A stretch of DNA of 64,000 nucleotides, from NCBI GenBank assembly GCA_002307055.1, contig DBTM01000051.1, positions 1 through 64,000 of the forward strand, read 5' to 3'. Position numbers and translations under genes: made by a program. Below, piece by piece: positions 25,247 to 34,092 of the stretch; within the stretch, counting starts at the first letter, position 1, and each line of letters opens with the position of its first letter. This DNA is from Clostridiales bacterium UBA1316 (lineage in GTDB: Bacteria > Bacillota > Clostridia > Oscillospirales > Oscillospiraceae). The notes under the pieces were generated by a model. The model did not search any database, had not been told where the DNA came from, and saw only the letters and a list, made by a program, of their open reading frames with translations.

Positions 25247-25918
25247 TTAATCGTCCTTGATAATAATTCCTAAAAACCTGGATAATTCAGTCGCCTGGCA
25301 GGTGCTGACGATTGCGCCCTTTAGTTCTTTAAAATCATCAGAGACACAAATCGATTGCAATTCTGAGGATGAAAAATCAAGCTTACTGAGGGAGGTTCTA
25401 AAAAAATCCGTTCTGATGAATTTCGAGTCATCGAGTTCAACGGCTTTAAACGTGCATTTTGCGAAAAAAGCGTCGCTCATATCACTTTTGAGTATCGCGC
25501 AGGTATCGAATTTTGATGACGTAAAATTCGTATATTTAAAATTGCTGTTTTCGATTTTCACATTGAATAATTTGCTGGTATTAAAATCGGTGCTGATATT
25601 TTTTACAGATACAAATTCGCAGCAGTTAAACCAGCTGTCGGAAAAATTACTGTATGAAAAATCGCAGGCTTTAAAAACGACATTGTCAAAGGATGATTTT
25701 GTAAAGGCCGTATTCGTCATCGTACAGTTTTCAAATACAACGCCGTTGAATTCCAGCCCGCTAAAAGCACATTTATCCAAACACACATCTTTTATATACT
25801 TATGGTGGATGTCTTCCTCCGCCTCGTCCGCCAAACGAATGAAGTCATCAACCTCCTCCATTTCCGCGTCCAGCAGCGGCTTGCTGATTTGTATTTTTTT
25901 ATGTTCGTTACTTTTCAT
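25247..25918 (-). CDS. Pentapeptide-repeat protein
   Basis: A 223-residue protein. After a helical N-terminus (about 50 residues), the body from about residue 50 to 195 follows the pentapeptide-repeat rhythm A/C-x-F/L-x-x (CAFSGLEFNGVVFENCTMTN and on), which folds as a right-handed quadrilateral beta helix. Some members mimic DNA and protect gyrase (Qnr, MfpA), but most have no known partner. The ATG at 25918 is chosen for its GGAG site 6 bases upstream. It is monocistronic with its own terminator. No specific function is assignable. Confidence 0.85.
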   Translation of the reverse strand: MKSNEHKKIQISKPLLDAEMEEVDDFIRLADEAEEDIHHKYIKDVCLDKCAFSGLEFNGVVFENCTMTNTAFTKSSFDNVVFKACDFSYSNFSDSWFNCCEFVSVKNISTDFNTSKLFNVKIENSNFKYTNFTSSKFDTCAILKSDMSDAFFAKCTFKAVELDDSKFIRTDFFRTSLSKLDFSSSELQSICVSDDFKELKGAIVSTCQATELSRFLGIIIKDD

Positions 25919-25963
25919 ATGAGGCTCCATTCGCGCAGCGCAGCTATATATTTAACCACAAGT

Positions 25964-25989
25964 AAAGAGCCTGCTTTCGCAGGCTCTTT
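25964..25989 (-). terminator. Terminator of the HPr-like gene
   Basis: A perfect 11-bp stem AAAGAGCCTGC / GCAGGCTCTTT with a 4-base loop (GAAA on the minus strand), 17 bases after the stop at 26006. Confidence 0.8.
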
Positions 25990-26005
25990 CTTAATTGTTC
26001 ATTAA

Positions 26006-26269
26006 CTATTCGGCGAAATCGGAATCGATGAGCTGGCAGAGGGTGTCGACGGCTAAAACCTCGTCGGTGCCGTCACCGATGATGTTGACTGTCGCGCCAT
26101 TGGCTACGCCAAGAGAAAGGACGCCAAGAAGGCTTTTTGCGTTGACTTTTCTCTCATCCTTTTCTATCCAGATGCTGCTCTTAAACTCATTGGCTTTTTG
26201 TATTAAGAAGGTAGCCGGCCTAGCATGAAGACCTACCTGATTCATAATCGTCGCTTTTTTAATGTACAT
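26006..26269 (-). CDS. HPr-family phosphocarrier protein
   Basis: An 87-residue HPr-fold protein with both phosphorylation sites: His15 in GLHARPA (target of PTS enzyme I) and Ser46 in KSLLGVLSLG (target of HPr kinase, used in CcpA-mediated catabolite control). Having both makes it a true HPr rather than Crh. No enzyme I or sugar permease gene is nearby, so it is unlinked to a PTS operon; a regulatory role is possible. Strong promoter and terminator; monocistronic, with AAGGAGG before the ATG. Confidence 0.95.
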   Translation of the reverse strand: MYIKKATIMNQVGLHARPATFLIQKANEFKSSIWIEKDERKVNAKSLLGVLSLGVANGATVNIIGDGTDEVLAVDTLCQLIDSDFAE

Positions 26270-26340
26270 TTGCGTTCCTCCTTAAAGAATACAGCTGATT
26301 TAATAAATTGTGACTCTTTTTGAGTGATTTGATATATATT

Positions 26341-26369
26341 ACTTTACCAAAACCAAACCCTGACGTCAA
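26341..26369 (-). promoter_or_regulatory. Sigma-A promoter of the HPr-like gene
   Basis: Minus strand: -35 TTGACG (26364-26369), 17-base spacer, -10 TAAAGT (26341-26346), 72 bases upstream of the ATG. A GGGCG/CGCCC hairpin at 26432-26444, just after the mutS2 stop, may end the upstream transcript. Confidence 0.8.
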
Positions 26370-26452
26370 GACGATTTTTCACAAAAATCTTAACATATTA
26401 CAAAAACAGTGGAACTCGACCAAAATTCTCAGGGCGGAGCGCCCATCTTTGG

Positions 26453-28858
26453 TTATTGTTTCAATTCAACGATTGTTACACCGGTTTCACCTTCGCCGTA
26501 ACGCCCGAGTCTGAACGATTTGACGTTGCCGTCGCGCTTCAAGCTCTGCTGAACAGCGGTGCGGAGCGCCCCTGTCCCTTTGCCGTGAATGACCGTTACG
26601 AAATTCAGCTTGCCGACTCGGGCGGTATCAAGAAAGCGTTCCAATATCGGTATCGCTTCGTCTGTCATCATACCCCGCAGATCAATTTCAGGCTTGGCGG
26701 CCATTTGGCTGAGCTTCGCCGCCGACTTTGTTAAATATTTCTTGATATCGCTCTGCGTGTCGCCTTCAATGAGGCGGACCTCCTCTTGACGCGCCGAAAT
26801 TTTCATCATGCCGGCCTGCAGATTCAATACGCCGTCGTTGTTGACGGAAATTACATCAGCCGTTGTGCCGAGGCTCAGCAGCCTGACCTTGTCACCGGCG
26901 GCAGCGGGCCTTGTCGGCGGCGGCGCGAAATCCTCATCATGAGAAGCGCGCAGCGTATCCTCCGCTTCATTGAGTCTGCGGAATATTTCCGCTTTTCCGG
27001 CGTTGGCTTTCTGCCAGTCGGCATCGGCGGCGGCTTGGCTGCGCATCTGCTTGAGCTCATCCATAACGGTGTCGGCTGTGCTCCGGGCATCCGCAAGAAT
27101 CCTGTTTGCCTCCCGGCGGGCAAGCACGGCTGCTTTTTCCCGTTCCTTTTCCGTCAGGTTTTTGTACTCCTCCGCCTTGCGGTTTTTCTCCTCGGCGTCT
27201 CTGAGCAGCCTGCGCGTTTCGTTCTGCTCGGTTTCCATCTCTCGGCGTGTCTTCTCCAGATTCTCCAATACCTCTTCAAAGGAAGCGCTCTCGGTATTTA
27301 CACGCTTTTTGGCATCGGCAATAACTGTCTCGGGCAGCCCGAGACGGGACGAGATGGCAAAGGCATTCGACTTTCCCGGGATGCCGAGCAGCAGCTTGTA
27401 CGTTGGGCGGAGTGTTTCAACGTCAAATTCGCAGGAGGCGTTCATGACGCTTTCCGTCGTCAAGGCGAAGATTTTAAGCTCCGAGTAATGCGTGGTCGCG
27501 GCGATTTTAGCCCCTGTCCGGCGCGCATATTCGATAATGGCGATTGCCAGTGCCGCACCTTCGACGGGGTCTGTCCCCGCGCCGAGCTCATCGAACAACA
27601 GGAGCGTGTCGGTCTCGCTCTCCTGCAGAATCTTAACGATATTGGTCATATGTGAGGAAAAAGTCGACAATGACTGCTCAATAGATTGCTCATCCCCTAT
27701 ATCCGCCAAGATTTTGCCGAATACCGGAACGGTGCTCCCGTCATCCGCCGGGATATGCAGGCCGCAGTAGGTCATGGCAGACAAGAGTCCCAGCGTTTTC
27801 AGCGTAACTGTTTTGCCGCCCGTATTGGGTCCTGTGATGATGAGCGTATCAAAGCCGTCAGGGCTGGCACCGGGACGGTTTTCACCACCCAGGCGGATAT
27901 CAATCGGTACGGCTGTTTTTTTCGCCAGCAGCGGATGGCGGGCGCGCCTTAAAACGAGGCGTCCGGTTTCCGAAATTTCCGGTTCGGAGGCGTCCAGCTT
28001 ATAAGATAATTTTGCTTTTGCAAATATCAGGTCGAGCGCCGACAGTACGACAAAATCGCTGCAGATATCCTCACCGTGCAGCGCCGCGTCGGCGGACAGC
28101 TCCATGAGGATGCGCTCGATCTCCTTTTTCTCCTTGGCAAGCAGTTCGCGTATTTCATTATTGAGCTGCACAACCGGCATAGGCTCGATAAAAAATGTTG
28201 CGCCCGAGGCGGAGACATCGTGCACAAGACCGGGGACAGAGGCTTTTTGCTCGGCTTTGACGGGGACGACATACCGGTCGTTTTTCATCGTGATGATCGG
28301 TTCCTGCAGCGCTTTCGAGTAAGCGGGCGACGATATGATTTTATTGAGAGACTGGCGTATTTTATCCCCGGCCACGCGCATATGCCGGCGGATATCAGCC
28401 AGCTCCGAGCTGGCCGAATCGGCGATCTCGTCAATTCCGATGATTGACGCGGATATCTTCCCCTCAAGGAATTTGTTTGAGATCAGCGCGTCAAACAGAT
28501 TGTCAATCGCCGTTCTTTCGGTTCTGTCGCCGGAAGCGTACGCTATCGCGTTTGCCGAGGCACGCAAGAGTGATGCGATATCCAAAAGCTCGGATGTGTT
28601 GAGCATACCGCCCATGTCCGCACGTTTGATGGAGCTCCTGATATCCTTAATACCTGAGAACGACGGGCTGCCCTTAAGCGTCATCATTTTTTTCGCGGCG
28701 GTCGTTTCGCTCAGTCGGAACCGCACCTCATGGATGTCGTCAGCCGGAGTGAGGCTTACAGCCGCCTCCTTGGCGTCGGCGCTCACAGCCTCCTCGGCAA
28801 GCATCCGCAGCACCGCGGGCAGTTCCAGTGTTTTGAGTGATTTTTCAAAAAGTGTCAT
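26453..28858 (-). CDS. mutS2: MutS2 DNA-structure/ribosome-rescue ATPase
   Basis: An 801-residue MutS homologue without the mismatch-recognition domain. A clamp/lever region (1-300) leads to the ABC-type ATPase with Walker A GPNTGGKTVTLKT, Walker B and LFDELGAGTDPVEG. A long coiled coil (about 520-620) follows, then the Smr nuclease domain at the C-terminus (DLRGMMTDEAIPILERFL; HGKGTGALR). It suppresses recombination and, in Bacillus, rescues collided ribosomes. It follows recO by 60 bases and is probably last in the phoH-era-recO transcript. Confidence 0.96.
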   Translation of the reverse strand: MTLFEKSLKTLELPAVLRMLAEEAVSADAKEAAVSLTPADDIHEVRFRLSETTAAKKMMTLKGSPSFSGIKDIRSSIKRADMGGMLNTSELLDIASLLRASANAIAYASGDRTERTAIDNLFDALISNKFLEGKISASIIGIDEIADSASSELADIRRHMRVAGDKIRQSLNKIISSPAYSKALQEPIITMKNDRYVVPVKAEQKASVPGLVHDVSASGATFFIEPMPVVQLNNEIRELLAKEKKEIERILMELSADAALHGEDICSDFVVLSALDLIFAKAKLSYKLDASEPEISETGRLVLRRARHPLLAKKTAVPIDIRLGGENRPGASPDGFDTLIITGPNTGGKTVTLKTLGLLSAMTYCGLHIPADDGSTVPVFGKILADIGDEQSIEQSLSTFSSHMTNIVKILQESETDTLLLFDELGAGTDPVEGAALAIAIIEYARRTGAKIAATTHYSELKIFALTTESVMNASCEFDVETLRPTYKLLLGIPGKSNAFAISSRLGLPETVIADAKKRVNTESASFEEVLENLEKTRREMETEQNETRRLLRDAEEKNRKAEEYKNLTEKEREKAAVLARREANRILADARSTADTVMDELKQMRSQAAADADWQKANAGKAEIFRRLNEAEDTLRASHDEDFAPPPTRPAAAGDKVRLLSLGTTADVISVNNDGVLNLQAGMMKISARQEEVRLIEGDTQSDIKKYLTKSAAKLSQMAAKPEIDLRGMMTDEAIPILERFLDTARVGKLNFVTVIHGKGTGALRTAVQQSLKRDGNVKSFRLGRYGEGETGVTIVELKQ

Positions 28859-28918
28859 ATATTCACCTTAATATTAATTGTAATTGGTTTGTGCGGCTCA
28901 GAAGCTGTCCGTCGCATT

Positions 28919-29665
28919 TCAAGCTTTAATGCTTTTGTAATAATCCAGCGTTCGGAATTTTCGGTCGAGCTGGGCTGTCACATAGGCTTCCGACGCGCGG
29001 GATAAACGGTCAAGAGCGTTCTCGGGCAGCTTGAACGAAAACAGTCTTTTACCGTCACAGGAGGTAATATAGCGCAGCGCGTCAAGGGCGCCCGGGCAGA
29101 GAGGGGCTGTTTCATTTGAACCGTCCGCCCGGCAGGTTTTGCAACGGATTGTGCCGCCTTTGAGATCAAAGCACGGTGCGTCGATTTCCTCCTTGCCGCA
29201 GACGGAACAGACGGAGGCAATCGGCTCGAACCCGGCCAGACACATAAGGCGCAGCTCAAATGCCGCTTTGATTAATGCATGGTTTTTTTCGTTCTGACTG
29301 AGCATGTACAGCGCGTTAAGCCCCAGAGCCAGAACCTCGGGGTTCGGGCTGTCCTCATCGGAAACCGCTTCGAGCAGCTCGGCGAAATAAGAGCCGAGCG
29401 CGAGAAGATCCAGCTCCTGGCTGAGGCCTGAAAACATTTCGATTGACTGCGCTTCCGTGAGCGTCCAGCGGTCGCGGCTGTGATACAGCGTCATATCTGA
29501 GTAAGCCAAAAGCTGCGCAGCAGACGCGAGCTTGCTCCCGCGGCGCATCACGCCCCGAGCGGAAACGGTGAGCTTTCCGTCCGTCGACGTCAGCACCGTT
29601 AATATTTTGCTGGAATCCTTATAAGCCGTTTCACGCAGGACGAGGCCGGTTGTGTTTATGTACAT
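28919..29665 (-). CDS. recO: DNA repair protein RecO
   Basis: A 248-residue RecFOR-pathway protein that loads RecA onto SSB-coated DNA. It has an N-terminal OB fold (TTGLVLRETAYKDSSKILTV), a helical domain, and a zinc site near residues 145-175 (CSVCGKEE and CKTC). ATG 29665 has AGGA upstream and begins MYINTTGLV like homologues; ATG 29692 has no site. It lies after yqzL, the conserved Firmicute order. Confidence 0.94.
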   Translation of the reverse strand: MYINTTGLVLRETAYKDSSKILTVLTSTDGKLTVSARGVMRRGSKLASAAQLLAYSDMTLYHSRDRWTLTEAQSIEMFSGLSQELDLLALGSYFAELLEAVSDEDSPNPEVLALGLNALYMLSQNEKNHALIKAAFELRLMCLAGFEPIASVCSVCGKEEIDAPCFDLKGGTIRCKTCRADGSNETAPLCPGALDALRYITSCDGKRLFSFKLPENALDRLSRASEAYVTAQLDRKFRTLDYYKSIKA

Positions 29666-29754
29666 GGACGCGTCATCCTGTCTTTCGTTCATCTGGGCCG
29701 CAGCAGCAGTTCTGCGGCGAAGCGGATACCGCTGCGGCAGCCCAATCCTTCATA

Positions 29755-29886
29755 TCATAATTGTTGTTTTTCCTCTTGTTCGGGTTCATTTTTTTCAGAT
29801 GATACGTTTTTTTCAGTTGACTCGAGATACTTAAGATAGAAAGTAATTTCACCGGTCTCGGCGAACAAATCCCAAAATTCAGACAT
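29755..29886 (-). CDS. yqzL: YqzL-family small protein
   Basis: A 43-residue gene beginning MSEFWDLFAETGEITFYLKY and ending in a Glu/Gln-rich tail. Identification rests on the W-x-x-F-x-x-T-G-x-I-x-x-Y-L pattern of YqzL and on its exact place between era and recO, where Bacillus carries yqzL. GGAGG lies 9 bases before the ATG. The function of the family is unknown. It is easy to miss because of its size and because a longer frame overlaps it on the same strand. Confidence 0.75.
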   Translation of the reverse strand: MSEFWDLFAETGEITFYLKYLESTEKNVSSEKNEPEQEEKQQL

Positions 29887-29987
29887 ATTCGTATACCTCC
29901 GATGGTTCTATTTTTAATCGTCCGGAGGCATATTATCAGCGGTAATTTTTGCAACCTGATTAATTGCGATTCTTTTCGACAGATAAC

Positions 29988-30878
29988 CTATTCGTTTGTA
30001 TAGCCGAAATTTTTGATGGCTGTCTGGTTGTCGCGCCAGTTCTCCTTGACTTTAACCCATGTCTGCAGAAAAACTTTTGTGCCCATGAATTTCTCAATAT
30101 CTGTTCGGGCCATCTGCCCGATTTTCTTGAGCATTTCCCCGTTTTTACCGATGATCATGCCCTTATGGCTCTGTTTTTCACAGTAGATTGTCACATCAAG
30201 GTCGATAATGCCGTCTTCCCGCTCGGAAAACTTCGTCACCTCAACAGCGGTACCGTGCGGAATCTCGCGGTCAAGGCAGATCAGGAGCTTTTCGCGGACG
30301 AGCTCCGCGACAACCTGCTTTTCAGGCTGATCGGTAACCATGCCGTCCGGGAAAAGCTGCGGGCCGTCCTGGGCGTATTTTTCAAATTCTTTGAGTAAAT
30401 CGTCGATATTTTCTTTCTTCCTGGCAGAGATGGGAATAATCGCGTCAAATTTATACGCTTCGGCGTAACGCGCAATAATTTTAAGCAGGTCTTCTTTTTT
30501 CACCATATCGATTTTATTGATGACGAGTATAGCCGGGACCTCGCTGCTTTTGATCTGCTCGATGAGGAGCTCCTCCTGCGTCCCGATATGGTCAATCGGC
30601 TCAACGATCAGCGCGACGGCGTCGACATCGGCAACACTGTCTTTGACAATCTTGACCATATAGTCACCGAGACGCGTTTTTGCTTTATGGAATCCCGGCG
30701 TGTCCAAAAGGACAAACTGCGTGTCGCCTTTGTTGACGACGGCGAAAATACGGTTGCGTGTCGTCTGCGGTTTATTTGTCACGATAGCGACCTTTTCACC
30801 GGCCAGGGCGTTGACGAGTGTGGATTTACCGACGTTTGGGCGTCCTGCTATCGTAATCATGGCTGCTTTTGTTATCAT
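29988..30878 (-). CDS. era: GTPase Era
   Basis: A 296-residue ribosome-assembly GTPase that binds the 3' end of 16S rRNA. G1 GRPNVGKSTLV, G3 DTPGFHKA, G4 NKIDMV, and a C-terminal KH domain with IGKNGEMLKKIGQMAR. The third-codon ATG (30878) is preferred because AGGAG is 8 bases upstream. The first 53 bases overlap the 3' end of dgkA in another frame, which is more than normal translational coupling. Confidence 0.96.
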   Translation of the reverse strand: MITKAAMITIAGRPNVGKSTLVNALAGEKVAIVTNKPQTTRNRIFAVVNKGDTQFVLLDTPGFHKAKTRLGDYMVKIVKDSVADVDAVALIVEPIDHIGTQEELLIEQIKSSEVPAILVINKIDMVKKEDLLKIIARYAEAYKFDAIIPISARKKENIDDLLKEFEKYAQDGPQLFPDGMVTDQPEKQVVAELVREKLLICLDREIPHGTAVEVTKFSEREDGIIDLDVTIYCEKQSHKGMIIGKNGEMLKKIGQMARTDIEKFMGTKVFLQTWVKVKENWRDNQTAIKNFGYTNE

Positions 30879-31317
30879 TTCCATATCTCCTGAACACTAA
30901 AAATACTGCAGCCGGCAGAGAGATTATTATAAGTACGGACAATGCGATATGCCCCCGGGCAAATGAGACCGCTCTCATTATCTTATCACTGTTGAAAAAT
31001 ATTATCCCGCCGATGGCGGCGCTCGATACGGCAAACATCAGAACCGCACCCGCCGTCATGTCCTTAACCATGCCGATGCCCTTACTCCAATTCGGATGGA
31101 GCGTGTCGCACAGTTTTTCTATCGCCGTGTTGAATATCTCGGCTCCCATGACGGCACCGATGCAGATAAGTATAAGCAACCATTCAGTTTCCGTGAGCTG
31201 CGTTACGATTGCCGCGATGAGCACGTAAAACGCGAAAGCCATGTGAAACCTGAAATTCCGCTCTGATTTAACGCAGGCTAAGACACCCTTAAACGCAAAT
31301 ATAAAGCTCTGCTTCAT
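30826..31317 (-). CDS. dgkA: Undecaprenol/diacylglycerol kinase
   Basis: A 163-residue membrane kinase of the DgkA family. In Gram-positives it mainly phosphorylates undecaprenol, recycling the lipid carrier for wall polymers. FAFKGVLACVKSERNFRFH and the catalytic GAEIFNTAIEKLCD are diagnostic. It has three core helices plus a fourth hydrophobic segment and a basic tail, some 30-40 residues longer than the minimal enzyme, encoded partly within era. Its ATG overlaps the ybeY stop by 4 bases. Confidence 0.92.
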   Translation of the reverse strand: MKQSFIFAFKGVLACVKSERNFRFHMAFAFYVLIAAIVTQLTETEWLLILICIGAVMGAEIFNTAIEKLCDTLHPNWSKGIGMVKDMTAGAVLMFAVSSAAIGGIIFFNSDKIMRAVSFARGHIALSVLIIISLPAAVFLVFRRYGNDNKSSHDYDSRTPKRR

Positions 31318-31829
31318 CCGGATACCCCCGTGCCGCTCAGGCTGCAAGCCCTGAGGATTTCTTCTTCCCGGGCGCGCATTCTGTGTTTTTCTGCCGATTC
31401 ATCCATGTGGTCGTAACCTAAAAGGTGCAGCACCGAGTGGATGGCGAGATAAGCCATCTCCCTGTTCATGCTCTGACCGAATTGCACGGACTGTTCCGCT
31501 ATGCGATCCGCCGAAAGAACAATGTCCCCGAGCGGCAGGCAGCCCGAATCACGGTTGAGCTCCGTCATATCCGGCTCGAAGCGCCCCGCAATAAGCTCCT
31601 GCATTGGGAAAGAAAGCACATCGGTCGGTATGTCTTTTTTTCTGAACTCTTTGTTAATTAAACGTATACCGTCATTATCCGTTATGAGCACGCTGATTTC
31701 ACAGAGGATGTCCACACGCTCGGCGTCCAGTGCTGTCCTGATGCAGCGGCGGAGCAAACGGATGTCCAGCTTAATGCCGATTGAAGGCAGCGTACTCCTG
31801 ACGTAAATTTTATGCTTATACTTTGTCAC
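31314..31829 (-). CDS. ybeY: Endoribonuclease YbeY
   Basis: A 171-residue zinc endoribonuclease for rRNA maturation and ribosome quality control. Its metal-binding motif is HSVLHLLGYDHMDE (H-x3-H-x5-H). The start is GTG at 31827-31829, overlapping the end of phoH by 14 bases, with AGGAG 8 bases upstream. An ATG at 32048 would add about 70 residues of out-of-frame phoH with no homology and is rejected. dgkA follows. Confidence 0.94.
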   Translation of the reverse strand: MTKYKHKIYVRSTLPSIGIKLDIRLLRRCIRTALDAERVDILCEISVLITDNDGIRLINKEFRKKDIPTDVLSFPMQELIAGRFEPDMTELNRDSGCLPLGDIVLSADRIAEQSVQFGQSMNREMAYLAIHSVLHLLGYDHMDESAEKHRMRAREEEILRACSLSGTGVSG

Positions 31830-32829
31830 TTGGTTTTCTCCTGTGCGCGGGCTGCTTGGTTGCGTTTGTCTCCGGCTTGTTTTTTTCATAATGCTCGTAA
31901 GCCGTAATAATTCTCTGGACCAGCACATGGCGCACGACATCGGCTCCCGACAGGCGGCAGACGGCAATATCGTCAACGCCGTCGAGAACCCGCACAGCCT
32001 CCTTGAGGCCGCATACTTTATCCGCGGGCAGGTCGATCTGCGTGACATCCCCTGTGATGACGATTTTGGAGCCGAACCCCAGACGCGTTAAAAACATTTT
32101 CATCTGCTCGCGCGATGTGTTTTGCGCTTCATCGAGTATGATAAACGCGTCGTCGAGCGTTCTGCCGCGCATGTAAGCCAGCGGCGCGACCTCGATATTG
32201 CCGCGTTCAAGATATTTTTGGTAGGTCTCAGCTCCTAGCATTTCAAAAAGCGCGTCATATAACGGGCGCAGGTAGGGGTCGACCTTACTTTGCAAATCAC
32301 CCGGAAGAAAGCCGAGCCGCTCACCGGCTTCAACAGCGGGCCTGGTCAAAATTATTCTGTTGACAGACTTGTCCCGAAACGCGGCGACGGCAGCGGCAAC
32401 GGCGAGGTATGTTTTACCCGTCCCGGCAGGTCCGACGGCAATTGTAATCGTTTTTTTACCGATTGCCTCGACGTATGTCTTCTGCCCGAGCGTCTTCGCT
32501 TTGACGGGCTTGCCCTTGGCCGTGATGCAGATAACGTCACGGGCCAGTTCGCCTATTTTATCGTCCTGCCCCTCTTTGACAAGCCCGATGATGTACCGCA
32601 CGCTTCTGGAGTCGATGCTTTCACCTTTAGCCGCGAGTAATAAGAGGCCGTTAATCGCCCGCTCGGCGTACATGACGTTCTCGTCATCACCCGAGAGGTT
32701 CAGCTCTGAATTTCTGTCGGTGATCTTAACGTTGAGCTCGTCTTCTATGAGCCGCAGGTTCTCATCAAATGAGCCGAATACACTGATAATATGCTCAAGC
32801 CTGTCAACGCTCATAGTTTTATCCGCCAT
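31816..32829 (-). CDS. phoH: PhoH-family ATPase
   Basis: A 337-residue PhoH-like P-loop ATPase, a predicted RNA-associated helicase/NTPase paired with YbeY in most Firmicutes. The N-terminal part is KH-like (LRLIEDELNVKITDRNSEL). Walker A is GPAGTGKTYLAVAAAV, Walker B is FIILDEAQNT, and GFGSKIVITGDVTQIDLP is a further family block. GGGGA precedes the ATG. In Bacillus pgpH (yqfF) lies between phoH and ybeY; here the two overlap, so that gene is absent. Confidence 0.95.
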   Translation of the reverse strand: MADKTMSVDRLEHIISVFGSFDENLRLIEDELNVKITDRNSELNLSGDDENVMYAERAINGLLLLAAKGESIDSRSVRYIIGLVKEGQDDKIGELARDVICITAKGKPVKAKTLGQKTYVEAIGKKTITIAVGPAGTGKTYLAVAAAVAAFRDKSVNRIILTRPAVEAGERLGFLPGDLQSKVDPYLRPLYDALFEMLGAETYQKYLERGNIEVAPLAYMRGRTLDDAFIILDEAQNTSREQMKMFLTRLGFGSKIVITGDVTQIDLPADKVCGLKEAVRVLDGVDDIAVCRLSGADVVRHVLVQRIITAYEHYEKNKPETNATKQPAHRRKPSDKV

Positions 32830-32832
32830 TTT

Positions 32833-34068
32833 TCAGTTCCCCGTTTCATTTGTTTTTTTAGATTCAACAGCCGTCGCATTCTGGATTTCAGCCGCCGTGA
32901 AGGGCCGTTCCGCCGCAATCTGCTCCAGGCACTCCGCCTTGAGCGTCACCTTAAGTACGTTGTCTGCAATAGTCGTATCAAACGTCGTTTTTACGACCTC
33001 ACCGTCTCCGATTTTCAGCTTCAGGCGGTCCAGCAGGCGCTTTTGGAGCAGCTCCTCCGCCGCCAGAATACTCAGCTTCGCGTCAGCCGGTTTATATTCG
33101 GCGTATTTTTCCTTGACGATAGATATGGGCAGCATATTGCCCGTCGGCAGAACCGCTATTTTTTCTGTTGTAATTTTATCATAGTTCTCAAAGGAAATTC
33201 TACCATTAAAATATAAATTTATCCTTTTACCTGCGAATATTATTGCTGTTTTTGTTTTCGTTTGGCCGGTATAGTCTTTTTTTGCCGTCTCAAGCATCAT
33301 TTGGGAGGACAGCTCATACCAGGTTCTGGCATAGACCTCCGCCATGGCATGTACCATCCGTTTACCGTTGGCAATAGAATCCATCACCCCGGTGACGATG
33401 ATATCTCCGGCCTGAACCGTGCTGCCGACCGTGAGGACGCGGGCCCCTTCCAGGACACTCATTTTTGTTATTATACCCGATTTCACCGCACAGACCATGA
33501 CCGGCGCGTTTTCATCCACAATAGCGGGCTTTGGAATGCGCTCGCGGACGAGAACATCGGCGTGACTGCCGCTGATATTGACGGCAATCCATGCCAGGTC
33601 CGGAATCTTCAAAATCATGTCGTTTGAAATTGCCTCGGACTTTATCGACGGGCCGAACGCGCCGATGCCGACATCCAATTCCTTCAGCGCCTCAAGTATC
33701 TGCTGAGACGACACACGGTTATTGCCGCGTACATCGATCTCCCACACAAAAAGCGACAGGCTCCAGACAATGATGAACATCATCAGCATCCCAGCCAACA
33801 GAACATAGCGCTTTCTGATTTTCCACAAAAAGAAAGGGACGCCTGTTTTTTTTGCCAGGCTGATTTCAAAGCCGGCTTTATCGGCTAAGGACCTGAGTTT
33901 TCTGTATCCGCCGATATGCATGGAGATATGGACGGTTGTGGGCGAAAACCGTTCAAGATCCCAGAATTCTATATCATTATGCGCGCAGATATTGATAAAA
34001 CGCTCGGGGTATGGGCACTCTGCATGAACACGAATATTGCCGCGAAAGTAGTTAACCGCTTTTTTCAT
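32833..34068 (-). CDS. yqfD: Sporulation protein YqfD
   Basis: A 411-residue bitopic protein of the YqfD/SpoIV-associated family, made in the mother cell under sigma-E in Bacillus and needed for efficient sporulation. The N-terminal cytoplasmic part (1-90) opens KKAVNYFRGNIRVHAECPYP, one membrane helix lies at about 88-108 (YVLLAGMLMMFIIVWSLSLF), and a large extracytoplasmic domain follows. ATG 34068 has GGAGGTG 6 bases upstream. It pairs with yqfC, 24 bases upstream. Confidence 0.93.
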   Translation of the reverse strand: MKKAVNYFRGNIRVHAECPYPERFINICAHNDIEFWDLERFSPTTVHISMHIGGYRKLRSLADKAGFEISLAKKTGVPFFLWKIRKRYVLLAGMLMMFIIVWSLSLFVWEIDVRGNNRVSSQQILEALKELDVGIGAFGPSIKSEAISNDMILKIPDLAWIAVNISGSHADVLVRERIPKPAIVDENAPVMVCAVKSGIITKMSVLEGARVLTVGSTVQAGDIIVTGVMDSIANGKRMVHAMAEVYARTWYELSSQMMLETAKKDYTGQTKTKTAIIFAGKRINLYFNGRISFENYDKITTEKIAVLPTGNMLPISIVKEKYAEYKPADAKLSILAAEELLQKRLLDRLKLKIGDGEVVKTTFDTTIADNVLKVTLKAECLEQIAAERPFTAAEIQNATAVESKKTNETGN

Positions 34069-34092
34069 TCCAACACCTCCATACGGCATTGT

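Noticed and set aside
26786..27655. Open frame of 289 codons on the plus strand
   Set aside because: Antisense to the mutS2 coding region; composition is typical of a shadow frame.
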